The notes beneath the pieces were generated by a model. It was not told the DNA's origin. It saw only the letters and a program-made list of their open reading frames with translations, and made no database searches. A program made the translations under genes and the position numbers. From Gammaproteobacteria bacterium (lineage in GTDB: Bacteria; Pseudomonadota; Gammaproteobacteria; Steroidobacterales; Foliamicaceae), in the NCBI GenBank assembly GCA_028821145.1, contig JAPPHC010000064.1, positions 1 to 43,812 of the forward strand: a stretch of DNA of 43,812 nt. Direction: 5' to 3'. Every line of letters begins with the position of its first letter. Positions within the stretch are counted from its first letter, which is position 1. Shown piece by piece: positions 24,884-32,657 of the stretch.

Positions 24884-24917
24884 ATCATTTGGCTACACAT
24901 TTGTGTAGCCAAATGAT
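24884..24917. promoter_or_regulatory. 34-bp perfect palindrome, likely operator of the RHH regulator
   Basis: Two perfect 16-base arms, ATCATTTGGCTACACA (24884-24899) and its complement (24902-24917), flank a two-base centre. It ends 11 bases before the GTG of the ribbon-helix-helix gene. Such proteins bind short inverted repeats as dimers of dimers, so autoregulation of the whole methylase/nuclease operon is the simplest reading. There is no T-tract, so a terminator is unlikely. Confidence 0.65.
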
Positions 24918-24928
24918 ACTATTCCAAA

Positions 24929-25114
24929 GTGGCCACAAAAGACGTAGGCATGCGAATCCGCGTAGAAAGAGAGCTACGGAATGAATTCCAGCAAATCTGT
25001 CGTACGCAGGATCGGCCTGCTGCACAGGTTTTACGCGAGTTTATGCGCGCCTATGTACAGCGCCACTCGACTGCAATTCAACCCTCATTGTTTGAACGCC
25101 GCGAAACATCTTGA
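24929..25114 (+). CDS. Small ribbon-helix-helix (CopG/Arc-like) regulator
   Basis: A 61-residue protein: MATKDVGMRIRVERELRNEF, then QQICRTQDRPAAQVLREFMR and AYVQRH. The pattern (beta strand MRIRVERELRNEF, two helices, conserved P-A-A-Q-V-L-R-E-F-M-R) is a ribbon-helix-helix fold. The GTG at 24929 is preferred because it includes the conserved TKD-G-RIRV opening; an ATG at 24950 is an alternative. It ends 15 bases before the methylase. It probably binds the 34-bp palindrome just upstream and controls timing of the restriction-modification genes, the job done by C proteins in other systems. Confidence 0.72.
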   Translation: MATKDVGMRIRVERELRNEFQQICRTQDRPAAQVLREFMRAYVQRHSTAIQPSLFERRETS

Positions 25115-25129
25115 TTAAAGATTGGTCTA

Positions 25130-26770
25130 ATGGAACGCGATAGCGCAGCAGCTCGAAAAGCACGCGGTGCGTTTTTTACACCGCCATCATTATCACAGTT
25201 CATGGCGAAGTGGTGCCTTCGTGATGCAGAGGAGCGGGTCTTTGAGCCGTCCTGCGGAGAGGCGGCGTTTCTTACGGCGGCGGTTGATCAACTTCGTGCC
25301 ATGGGCGTTCAAGGCCGATTGAAGAATCAATTGACAGGTGTGGAAATCCACGGCGATTCGGCAGTTGCGGCGAATGAACGCTTAGCGGAGCATGGTGCTG
25401 ATGCAGCGATTAGAGTTGGTAACTTTTTTGATATTCCGGCGAATCCAGAATACGACGCAGTCATAGGAAATCCCCCCTATATCCGGTACCAGGCACTTTC
25501 AGGTTCTGAACGTTCGAAGGCTAACCAGGCAGCACTGGCGCAAGGGGTACGTTTTGATGGATTGACTAATTCTTGGGCTCCATTCTTGGTGCATGCCGCG
25601 GGATTTTTGCGGCCAGGTGGACGATTGGCGCTGGTATTGCCGGCAGAACTGTTGTCAGTCAACTACGCTGCACCTGCGCGGCAATTCCTAATGAATAGGT
25701 TTAGCAAGGTCGCGTTAGTTGTATTTCACGAACGAGTGTTTCCCGGGGTTCTCGAGGAAGTGGTGATTGTATTGGCGGAAGGAGAGGGTCCCACAGATCA
25801 CTGTGAGTTGTATCAGGCCAAAGATGCTAGTGACCTGGATGACTTGCAACCAGGGCGTTGGACGCCCACATCGAATAGAGGCAAGTGGATGGCCGCACTA
25901 TTGCCCTCAAAGACAGCCAAGCTATATCGCCAATTGGTCAGCAATGATAGATTCGGCACGCTGAATGACTGGGGTGAAACCGACCTCGGCATGGTCACGG
26001 GTAACAATCGATACTTCACGATGTCGATCGAGTCCGCACGGAAATGGAACGTGCCCGAACGCGAGTTGATGCGAATTTCTCCTCCTAGTTCGCGGCACCT
26101 CCGAGGACTAATGTTCGGCGAGCGTAGCTGGGATCAGATGAGGCGCGATCGTGCCGCAGTGTATTTGTTTCGTCCCACGGAGGATCCACTGTCTAACGGG
26201 GCTAGTCGCTACATCGAGTATGGAGAGAGCTTGGGAGTCCAAGAGGCTTATAAATGCCGTGTTCGCACACCCTGGTGGCGAGTGCCCTTGGTAAGAATCC
26301 CGGATCTGTTCCTCACCTATATGAATCATGCGGCTCCACGGTTAATCAGCAATCGTGCACATCTCGGTCATTTGAATTCGATTCATGGTGTCACCTTGTC
26401 GGTTGGACTAAAACGGCTTGGTACGGACCTTTTGCCAATGGCTGCCTTGAACAGTTTGACGTTGTTAGGCGCTGAACTGGTTGGTCGCTCTTACGGAGGC
26501 GGAGTTCTTAAACTGGAGCCGCGTGAGGCCGACTGTTTGCCAATACCAACAGATGTTTGCATTCAATCTTGCGCAGCGCAGTTGCGAGCTCTACGACCGC
26601 AACTCGCACGGGCGCTGCGGCACAATGATCTCGACGAAGTCGTAAAACACGTTGATCGGATTATCCTTCGCCAAGGCTTGCGACTGCGCCAAACCCAGAT
26701 CGAGACACTTCGTCAAGGTCGCCGGATCATGTTCCAGCGACGATTAGCGCGCTCAGGCAAAGAACGATGA
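25130..26770 (+). CDS. N6-adenine DNA methyltransferase (Eco57I/TaqI-like)
   Basis: A 546-residue gamma-class adenine methylase. Motif X is GAFFTPPSLSQFM (about 13-25), motif I (SAM binding) VFEPSCGEAAFL (37-48), and the catalytic motif IV NPPYIRY (114-120). LVLPAELLSVNYAAPARQFL then follows, as in Eco57I-type enzymes. Residues about 270-500 probably form the target-recognition domain; TYMNHAAPRLISNRAHLGHL and a conserved GGGVLKLEPREADCLPIP match this class. The ATG at 25130 sits 15 bases after the RHH gene. The stop overlaps the nuclease start by ATGA, the usual arrangement in compact type II systems. It protects the element's own DNA from the adjacent endonuclease. Confidence 0.9.
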   Translation: MERDSAAARKARGAFFTPPSLSQFMAKWCLRDAEERVFEPSCGEAAFLTAAVDQLRAMGVQGRLKNQLTGVEIHGDSAVAANERLAEHGADAAIRVGNFFDIPANPEYDAVIGNPPYIRYQALSGSERSKANQAALAQGVRFDGLTNSWAPFLVHAAGFLRPGGRLALVLPAELLSVNYAAPARQFLMNRFSKVALVVFHERVFPGVLEEVVIVLAEGEGPTDHCELYQAKDASDLDDLQPGRWTPTSNRGKWMAALLPSKTAKLYRQLVSNDRFGTLNDWGETDLGMVTGNNRYFTMSIESARKWNVPERELMRISPPSSRHLRGLMFGERSWDQMRRDRAAVYLFRPTEDPLSNGASRYIEYGESLGVQEAYKCRVRTPWWRVPLVRIPDLFLTYMNHAAPRLISNRAHLGHLNSIHGVTLSVGLKRLGTDLLPMAALNSLTLLGAELVGRSYGGGVLKLEPREADCLPIPTDVCIQSCAAQLRALRPQLARALRHNDLDEVVKHVDRIILRQGLRLRQTQIETLRQGRRIMFQRRLARSGKER

Positions 26771-27501
26771 GCGAAATTGACAACTTCCTTGCCGCCGCAT
26801 TGCGGATTTTGCCGTCCAAGCCGGCCGACGACGCACCGCAAGCCAAGAAGAAAAATTATTCGCAGTTGGTATCCGAAAAGATTGCGCTAGCTTTTGCGGC
26901 TGAGCTTCGGCGCAGAGGTCTCGAGGAGACGCGCCCCGCTCCTCCCGGTGAGGTCGCTGGTTCTGGCGCCGAGCGACGGGTAGCTGGCGGTATTGGTGCG
27001 AAGAGGGTTGATGTGACGTGGACAACTGAAGAATCAGGTCTATTGCTAGGAGTGTCGATCAAGACCATCAACTTTCGCGATTTACGGAGCAAGAACTTTC
27101 AAAAGAATTTGACCAATCGTCGCGGAGACATGCTTTTTGAGGCTGTGACATTACATAGACGTTTCCCGTATGCGGTCTTGATAGGATTCTTCTTCTTGGA
27201 TAAGGAAGCGGCAGATGATGCCACCAAGGCACGGCGCTCCACATTTGAGAATGCACATCACCGTCTGAAACCATTTACGGGACGTCACGGTGTCGATCGG
27301 CCGGAAGAACAATTTGAGCGTTTGTATCTGGTGCTACATGACGCGAACCCTTTCAATCCGAGTGCTCGCGTATTCGAAGCAGGTAATCCTCAAAAAGAAG
27401 TGAATCTGGAAGCTGCGTTTGATGACATTATTGCACTTATCGCCGAGCGCAATCCAGATTTCTACGACCACGCTGATGGCATGCTGACCGGGGTGCGTTA
27501 G
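26767..27501 (+). CDS. Probable type II restriction endonuclease
   Basis: A 244-residue protein coupled to the methylase by ATGA. The central block KRVDVTWTTEESGLLLGVSI-K-T has the spacing of a PD-(D/E)xK site with Asp82 and Ser97-x-Lys99, the acidic residue of the last motif being Ser. Then comes FQKNLTNRRGDMLFEAVTLH-RRFPYAVLIGFFFLD, a pattern I associate with endonucleases partnered to Eco57I-like methylases. No helicase or specificity domain is present. It presumably cuts the sequence methylated by its neighbour; the recognition site cannot be read from sequence. Confidence 0.75.
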   Translation: MSEIDNFLAAALRILPSKPADDAPQAKKKNYSQLVSEKIALAFAAELRRRGLEETRPAPPGEVAGSGAERRVAGGIGAKRVDVTWTTEESGLLLGVSIKTINFRDLRSKNFQKNLTNRRGDMLFEAVTLHRRFPYAVLIGFFFLDKEAADDATKARRSTFENAHHRLKPFTGRHGVDRPEEQFERLYLVLHDANPFNPSARVFEAGNPQKEVNLEAAFDDIIALIAERNPDFYDHADGMLTGVR

Positions 27502-27558
27502 ACTTCGCAGCGATTCGCCGGGAGACACCGGGGCTCGCGAATGGGGCGGAGAATTACG

Positions 27559-29868
27559 GTGGCTAAACAAGAGACACAACCCCATGCCGACGTATTACGC
27601 TTCAGCGTCGACAGCCAACTCATGGGGGAGCTTGGCGAGCGACTTGTAACGCGCAACCACGTGGCCTTAGCGGAGCTCGTGAAGAACGCCTACGACGCCG
27701 ACGCCTCGAAAATTACGATTGAGTTTTGTGATTACCAGGAAGAAGGCGAGGAAGAGTTATTTCCCAGTATTGTGTTGCACGACAACGGGCACGGTATGCG
27801 CTTTACCGACGTTGATGCACATTGGATGCGCATTGCAACTGCAAACAAAGTGCGACATCCGGTCACCTTGACGTACGGTCGACCCAAGACAGGCAATAAG
27901 GGTATTGGTCGTTTCGCCTGCCAGCGCCTGGCAAGCGAGCTGGTCTTAACTACTGTGGCGAAGGTTGGGAAAAACTATGAGCGCACGAAGGTCTTTTTTC
28001 AATGGGCGGATTTCACCACAGGGACGACGTTAACCAATATTCCATGTAAATACAAAACCGAGACAGTCGCATCTGATACGCCAGGTACAACACTGGAATT
28101 GATCGGTCTCAAGGACGAATGGCTGCAGCGCGACTTCAATACGCTCAGGCGCAGCATCAGTTGGTTGACCATGGCCCGCGAGGTGCGGCGGAAGGGCTTT
28201 GAAATCGACCCCGGATTTGCCATTGAGTTGCGCGCTGTGGAATTCGAAGAGGGTGAAGGCCTGATACTTGATCAGTTGGTTGACGCCGGTTGGGGGCGGT
28301 TGCTGGGTGAAGTGCTATCTGATGGTCGTGCGTCTTTGAAGTTAAGCGGCAACTACCTTAGCGGCACAAAGACTTGGATTTCGGACGCCCAGTTCCCGAG
28401 CCTTGCCGGAGTCTCCTGCGACATAAGCTACTTCACAAGCGGTGAAAGTTATCCACTTATTCGGAATAAGCGGATTCTGACCAAGTCCGTGCTAGCTAAC
28501 TTACGCGAAGAAGCCGGCGTACGTGTCTACTACGAGGCTTTTCGGGTATTTCCCATGGGTGAGCGAGGTGATGATTGGCTCGGTCTTGATCGTGACGCTG
28601 CTGCACGACGCGGTTCTTTTTCAAATACGAGACTAAACGAAATCGCGTCACGCCTGGGGCTCGATCATAAAACTGCACAGTTGAGACCAAGGAACGAGAA
28701 CCTGCTGGGCAAGGTCCATATTGACGGTGCTGCGGGCCGCGCACTGCAAATCAAAATGAATCGCGAAGGCTTCGTCGAAACAGAAAGCCTGCACGAGTTG
28801 GTCCGGTTTGTTCGCCTGGCAATTGAATGGATGACGATTTATTACGCTCAGGCACGAAATCGCTACGAGCGGAACAAGGCAAAGGTGGCAGAACGTGAAT
28901 TTTTAGAAGAACTAAGAGCTCTAGACAATAGCAAGATCGTTCTCAAGAATCAGTCGAGTTCTGCCGTCGTCGTAACTGCCCTTGATTTCCTGGCCGGCCG
29001 TACGTCGGATGCACTTTCTAGGAAACCAATGCAGGAACCCGACAAACGCGCGGTGCAACGTGCTGAGCAGGTTATCGAGACGCGCATTCAGGAACTGGAT
29101 TCGGAGTTGGGCATCCTAAGAACTCTAGCCTCTACGGCACCTCTGCTGTTTACATTTGCACATGAGGTCAGCGCATTAATTGGACGTTTGAGCAGCGATG
29201 CACTGCGCATCAATGCTATGGCGAAACACTTGCCAGGCAAGCAAAAACGAGAAGCCCTAACGATCGTAGAGTCAATGAGAGAGACCGCCAAGAACTTCAT
29301 CCAGATGTCCGAGCTATTTGGTATCGTCACCAGCGCGCGACAGTCGAAACCGCGTCGTCTCTATGTACACAAACTCTTGGAGAAAGTCGTCGCCGGCGCA
29401 CGATTCTCCACGATAGAAGCCGGAATCAAAGTTCAGGTATGTTGCAGCCCCGAACTCAAGTCACCCCGAATGTTTGAAGCGGAAGTGCTCTCGATAATCG
29501 TGAACTTGTATTCCAACGCAATCAAATCATGCTTGGCCGCGCAGCAGCGCAATATCAAAATTCAAATCTCGGCCCAAGAAAGGGGGGCTGATTTTGTGTT
29601 GGAAATTCGTGACCAGGGGGTTGGCCTACCGAAGGAGTATTGGAGCGAGGCATTTGAACCGTTTTGTTCCGACCCCGCAGATCAAATTTATTCCAAATTG
29701 GAAGCGCGTATTGGAACAACTAAAGTCTCAGCCCTTGGACGTGGTTCTGGGCTTGGACTCTCTATTGTGAAGGGCATTTGTGATGACTACGGAGGTGCTG
29801 CCTCAATTTCGAAGCCGGACGCCTGGTCCTTGGCTGTCAGCGTTAAATTGCCTCTCAAGAAAAAATAG
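27559..29868 (+). CDS. Dual-ATPase protein: MORC/Hsp90-like domain plus histidine-kinase-like core
   Basis: A 769-residue protein (numbered from the GTG at 27559, preceded by GGAG at 27548; an ATG at 27541 lies too close to any ribosome site). Residues about 20-180 are a GHKL ATPase of the Hsp90/MORC type: ALAELVKNAYDADA (Glu39, Asn43), DNGHGM (75-80), GNKGIGRFA (112-120). Residues about 520-765 look like a histidine kinase: an H-box FAHEVSALIGRL with His535, N-box IVNLYSNAIKSC, DQGVGLPKEYWSEAFEPF and GRGSGLGLSIVKGICDDYGG. No membrane segment is seen, so it is cytoplasmic. Only 2 bases separate it from a receiver-domain gene. MORC-like ATPases are known in restriction-modification operons; carrying a second kinase-type ATPase is unusual. 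Confidence 0.8.
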   Translation: MAKQETQPHADVLRFSVDSQLMGELGERLVTRNHVALAELVKNAYDADASKITIEFCDYQEEGEEELFPSIVLHDNGHGMRFTDVDAHWMRIATANKVRHPVTLTYGRPKTGNKGIGRFACQRLASELVLTTVAKVGKNYERTKVFFQWADFTTGTTLTNIPCKYKTETVASDTPGTTLELIGLKDEWLQRDFNTLRRSISWLTMAREVRRKGFEIDPGFAIELRAVEFEEGEGLILDQLVDAGWGRLLGEVLSDGRASLKLSGNYLSGTKTWISDAQFPSLAGVSCDISYFTSGESYPLIRNKRILTKSVLANLREEAGVRVYYEAFRVFPMGERGDDWLGLDRDAAARRGSFSNTRLNEIASRLGLDHKTAQLRPRNENLLGKVHIDGAAGRALQIKMNREGFVETESLHELVRFVRLAIEWMTIYYAQARNRYERNKAKVAEREFLEELRALDNSKIVLKNQSSSAVVVTALDFLAGRTSDALSRKPMQEPDKRAVQRAEQVIETRIQELDSELGILRTLASTAPLLFTFAHEVSALIGRLSSDALRINAMAKHLPGKQKREALTIVESMRETAKNFIQMSELFGIVTSARQSKPRRLYVHKLLEKVVAGARFSTIEAGIKVQVCCSPELKSPRMFEAEVLSIIVNLYSNAIKSCLAAQQRNIKIQISAQERGADFVLEIRDQGVGLPKEYWSEAFEPFCSDPADQIYSKLEARIGTTKVSALGRGSGLGLSIVKGICDDYGGAASISKPDAWSLAVSVKLPLKKK

Positions 29869-29870
29869 CT

Positions 29871-31001
29871 ATGACAGATGCTGAACAAAAAATAAAGGTC
29901 TGGTGGATTGACGACGACCACGCGAATGTAAAAGGACGGAGGGAAGCCGAGCGAGACGCGCTGGAGAGCCAAACAAACCAAGCCCTCAATCTAGTACCCA
30001 TTCATCCTGCGGATTTCGGGGAATACTTGTTAGGTTTGTCAAAAGAGTCAAGGCCAGATTTACTGCTAATTGACTTTCGCCTTCACCACTATCCGCATCA
30101 AGATCCAGAGAAAAAGACTCCTTTTTTTGCCCGTGATGGTGTAACACTGCGCGGTACTACGTTGGGCGACAGAATATTGAAGGACGTGCCCGCGTACCTG
30201 GTTAGCCGGGTGACCAGAGAAGCGCAAATCGGCAGTTCGGACGAATACTTCGACTGGGTGCTATCGCACGACCAACTTATTGACGACGATGGAGGCATGC
30301 TCTTGTTGGCCGACGCAGCAGACTATAGGGAATTGCGGGAACGAGACATAGCCGCTTCTAGATCCAACGATCCCGACGAGATTCAGCAAGTTCTTGTCGA
30401 CGCCATTTGTGAAATTCTTAGAGTCCCAAAAACTAGTCTTGGGTCCGTACAGTCTCTTGTCAGTCAGAAGATACAGACTCTACTTCGTAGCGAATTAAAT
30501 CTTGATTCGGACGAAATAAGGCTCGCTCCGAGCAGACCACGTGCTATTGCTCGTTGGGTGCGTACGGCACTGCAGCGACTGAGTGGGCCGTTGATAGATA
30601 ATTTGCGGGCCGCAACCATGTTTGGCACTACTGTCGACTATTTTCGGACTCAAATTGAACCGAAACTTGACCTTGTGGCAGTGAAGTACTCTGGGATATT
30701 CTGCGCCACGGCCCGAATGACGTTTTGGCGGCTGGCACTGATGCAGTCTTTGCTGAGACAAGCTGAAACCATTGAATTTTCATCGCCAGCATCCTTGGCA
30801 CGAACAGCAGCAGAGCATTTCAAGGTTCCGGAGAAGGATCGATCGATTTGTCGCGTATGCAGGAAACCATGGCCCGAAGCAATTGCATTTGACGAGGACG
30901 ACCCACGTGTCGAAGCGCCGGTTCATTGGCGGTGCAGCAAAGAAGCGACAGAAATAGATAGCGTGATTGGATTCGATATCCCCCGCAGTTTTGGCGAATA
31001 G
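29871..31001 (+). CDS. Receiver-domain protein with C-terminal zinc-binding motif
   Basis: A 376-residue protein. Its N-terminus resembles a response-regulator receiver: KVWWIDDDHANV supplies the acidic pocket (Asp14-16) and RPDLLLIDFRL the phospho-acceptor Asp68. Long insertions (LHHYPHQDPEKKTP and beyond) distort the fold. Residues about 150-310 are helical and unrecognised; no DNA-binding output domain is visible. Near the end ICRVCRKPW (Cys327, Cys330) and VHWRCS suggest a zinc site. The tight linkage to the upstream kinase-like gene makes a phosphorelay partner likely. The output might be the C-terminal half or the next gene's product. Confidence 0.7.
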   Translation: MTDAEQKIKVWWIDDDHANVKGRREAERDALESQTNQALNLVPIHPADFGEYLLGLSKESRPDLLLIDFRLHHYPHQDPEKKTPFFARDGVTLRGTTLGDRILKDVPAYLVSRVTREAQIGSSDEYFDWVLSHDQLIDDDGGMLLLADAADYRELRERDIAASRSNDPDEIQQVLVDAICEILRVPKTSLGSVQSLVSQKIQTLLRSELNLDSDEIRLAPSRPRAIARWVRTALQRLSGPLIDNLRAATMFGTTVDYFRTQIEPKLDLVAVKYSGIFCATARMTFWRLALMQSLLRQAETIEFSSPASLARTAAEHFKVPEKDRSICRVCRKPWPEAIAFDEDDPRVEAPVHWRCSKEATEIDSVIGFDIPRSFGE

Positions 31002-31006
31002 ACGCA

Positions 31007-31777
31007 ATGCCCCTGCGGGAAAAAAGCGCGGCTTATCAAGTTCAGCTTGCGCAGATGTGTCGAAAGATCGTCGGTAGCCGGGTTGTACGCAAGAGTGCGC
31101 CTGGATTCGTTGCCGGTGCTAATCAATTGCTTGATGCCTTAAGAGTGAATCAGGGAAGTCGGAGAAGTTTTCGACTGGCACTCGAACCCAATTGGAAATT
31201 GGTTCTGTACGGGGAAGACATTTGTGGAGCTGCCGGGCAAACGGAATTGCATTTTGGTGGCGAAATGGTATTCCGCGATCAGTGTTTGGAGCGCCAGGTA
31301 CTTACGGTTGTGATCTTGTTGAGGGCCAATGAGTCTGCCGAGGCGCGAGAGGGTCGCCCAAGCCTGATTGAGGACGAAAACCATGTAGTGCGACGATTCC
31401 ACTTTGATTTCGATAGCAGTGTTGCTGATCATGGTAAACCGCTTGCTCATATGCAAATTGGTGGGCAGCTAAATCAGCAGTTTCTCTCCATTCCAGAAGG
31501 TAATCCTTTCCGGTATGAGATCTTCGATCAATTGGACTATCCGCGATTTCCATGGACGATAGTTGACCTGCCTATCGTTTTGGATATGTTTTTACGGCAG
31601 TTTCCCGCTGGACTGGATGAACTCGTAAGCGACAAAGCATGGCGCGATCTCGTGATGGACTCTGAAAAACTATGGGTAAGGGACTTCTTTAGCCAAGCTG
31701 TAGCAATGATGGACTCCGCTAGTCGCCGTGAACCGCTGTACGACTACTGTTGCGAAGGCTCCGCGTATGAGCAGTAA
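31007..31777 (+). CDS. Unknown protein, third gene of the kinase/receiver cluster
   Basis: A 256-residue protein that I do not recognise. It starts 5 bases after the receiver gene stop, so it is co-translated. Visible landmarks are a WKLVLYGEDICGAAGQTELH segment and a His/Asp-rich block VVRRFHFDFDSSVADHGKPL followed by AHMQIGGQLN, which resembles a metal- or phosphate-handling active site. After that come FPWTIVDLPIVLDMFLRQF and a C-terminal helix. There is no membrane segment. Its position suggests it is the effector of the upstream sensor pair, but nothing in the sequence proves an activity. Confidence 0.6.
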   Translation: MPLREKSAAYQVQLAQMCRKIVGSRVVRKSAPGFVAGANQLLDALRVNQGSRRSFRLALEPNWKLVLYGEDICGAAGQTELHFGGEMVFRDQCLERQVLTVVILLRANESAEAREGRPSLIEDENHVVRRFHFDFDSSVADHGKPLAHMQIGGQLNQQFLSIPEGNPFRYEIFDQLDYPRFPWTIVDLPIVLDMFLRQFPAGLDELVSDKAWRDLVMDSEKLWVRDFFSQAVAMMDSASRREPLYDYCCEGSAYEQ

Positions 31778-31795
31778 TGAGAGGACCTGAGGTGT

Positions 31796-31873
31796 ATGCC
31801 GAGAAAAAACGCAAACAACATATCTAGCACACAGCAGTATTACGAGGCTATTAGGGACCGCTACGATGACTGA
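31796..31873 (+). CDS. Possible 25-residue peptide coupled to the next gene
   Basis: A short frame encoding MPRKNANNISSTQQYYEAIR-DRYDD. TGAGG (31788-31792) is a fair ribosome site 3-4 bases before the ATG, and the stop overlaps the following start by 8 bases. It could be a leader peptide or chance. It lies 18 bases after the kinase/receiver cluster. Confidence 0.3.
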   Translation: MPRKNANNISSTQQYYEAIRDRYDD

Positions 31874-32054
31874 CAAACTTACAAGAGAAGATTGCCAATA
31901 CATTCTTTGGTGCCTTAAACATACCAGGTTGGCATACGAATCGACAGAATATCCAACATACGAGTTAAAGAAAGCACAATTGGATCGGCTTTCTGCCGTG
32001 GAAGAGAAGTTACGGAAAATTCGGGACCAATACGATTTGGACGAACCCAGATGA
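31866..32054 (+). CDS. Small hypothetical protein
   Basis: A 62-residue, charged and probably all-helical protein (MTDKLTREDCQYILWCLKHT, then LKKAQLDRLSAVEEKLRKIR). The heptad-like C-terminal half suggests a short coiled coil. No family is recognised. There is no strong ribosome site of its own; it may depend on translation of the overlapping 25-residue frame. It is the last co-directional gene of the cluster and is not obviously needed by it. Confidence 0.45.
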   Translation: MTDKLTREDCQYILWCLKHTRLAYESTEYPTYELKKAQLDRLSAVEEKLRKIRDQYDLDEPR

Positions 32055-32169
32055 ACAACTGATTGTTAGGGCATTTCTGATTTTCCCACCATAGGTCGTA
32101 CCATTCGGGCCGAATGTGAGGAAATTCCAAGGGCGGGAATCCATCTTCATTTTGCAAGGGTTGCTCGCC

Positions 32170-32475
32170 TCATAGGTTCAGATCGATGAACAAAGCAGCG
32201 TGGTCGGATGCCTGCTCCGCTGAGCGGGTCATCTCCGTATAGGTCGGCCATTTCGTTGGACGATTCTTCGTTGTACCCCACAATCCCTTTCTGTATACAC
32301 CTCCCGTAACGAACCTTTTCTCGAGGCTCTTCGAGATAAAAATGTAGTCATACCGGTTGGTAATACCGCACGAACCAAACGTGCCTGGTCGCGGTCCTGT
32401 GTCAAAACCTTTCAAGTTGTAGCAGTCGAGCAATGGACTTTCGCTGTCATACAGTGGCGCGAAGTTCGTCACATG
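32170..32475 (-). pseudogene. C-terminal fragment of endonuclease/exonuclease/phosphatase gene, split by IS21 element
   Basis: This 101-codon fragment continues the gene that begins at 35918. It encodes HVTNFAPLYDSESPLLDCYN, then RYDYIFISKSL and ASDHAALFIDLNL, carrying the catalytic His of the SDH motif that ends the EEP (DNase I-like) fold. Removing the IS and one copy of the CACATG duplication rejoins it in frame with the N-terminal part (reading GAHVTNF) to give an intact 382-residue protein. As it stands, the open frame before it comes from IS sequence, so the gene is inactivated. Confidence 0.88.
32470..32475. repeat. Target-site duplication, left copy (CACATG)
   Basis: CACATG directly abuts the IS tip TGCGTA; an identical hexamer abuts the other tip at 35070-35075. 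Duplications of 4-8 bases are usual for IS21-family elements. Confidence 0.85.
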
Positions 32476-32494
32476 TGCGTATTCCAGATGAAGT

Positions 32495-32570
32495 CTGCCA
32501 CTGATTCCATTCGAAAGCTGCCACCCATTCCAGGCGAAGCCTGCCACTGATTCCAGAGCAAGGCTGCCAC
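32495..32570 (+). repeat. Left-end subterminal repeats of IS21 element
   Basis: CTGCCAC occurs at 32495, 32518, 32541 and 32564, an exact 23-bp period, each followed by a variant of TGATTCCA or CCATTCCA. Multiple terminal repeats of this kind are the IstA binding sites of IS21-family elements. Confidence 0.85.
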
Positions 32571-32657
32571 CCTGGCGGCCTGTTTTGAGGGGTTCTCGGG
32601 AGCGTATCGGCGCGGGATAACAAGCCGCTACTCTGCCTCCTTTTTTGGGAGAGGCAG

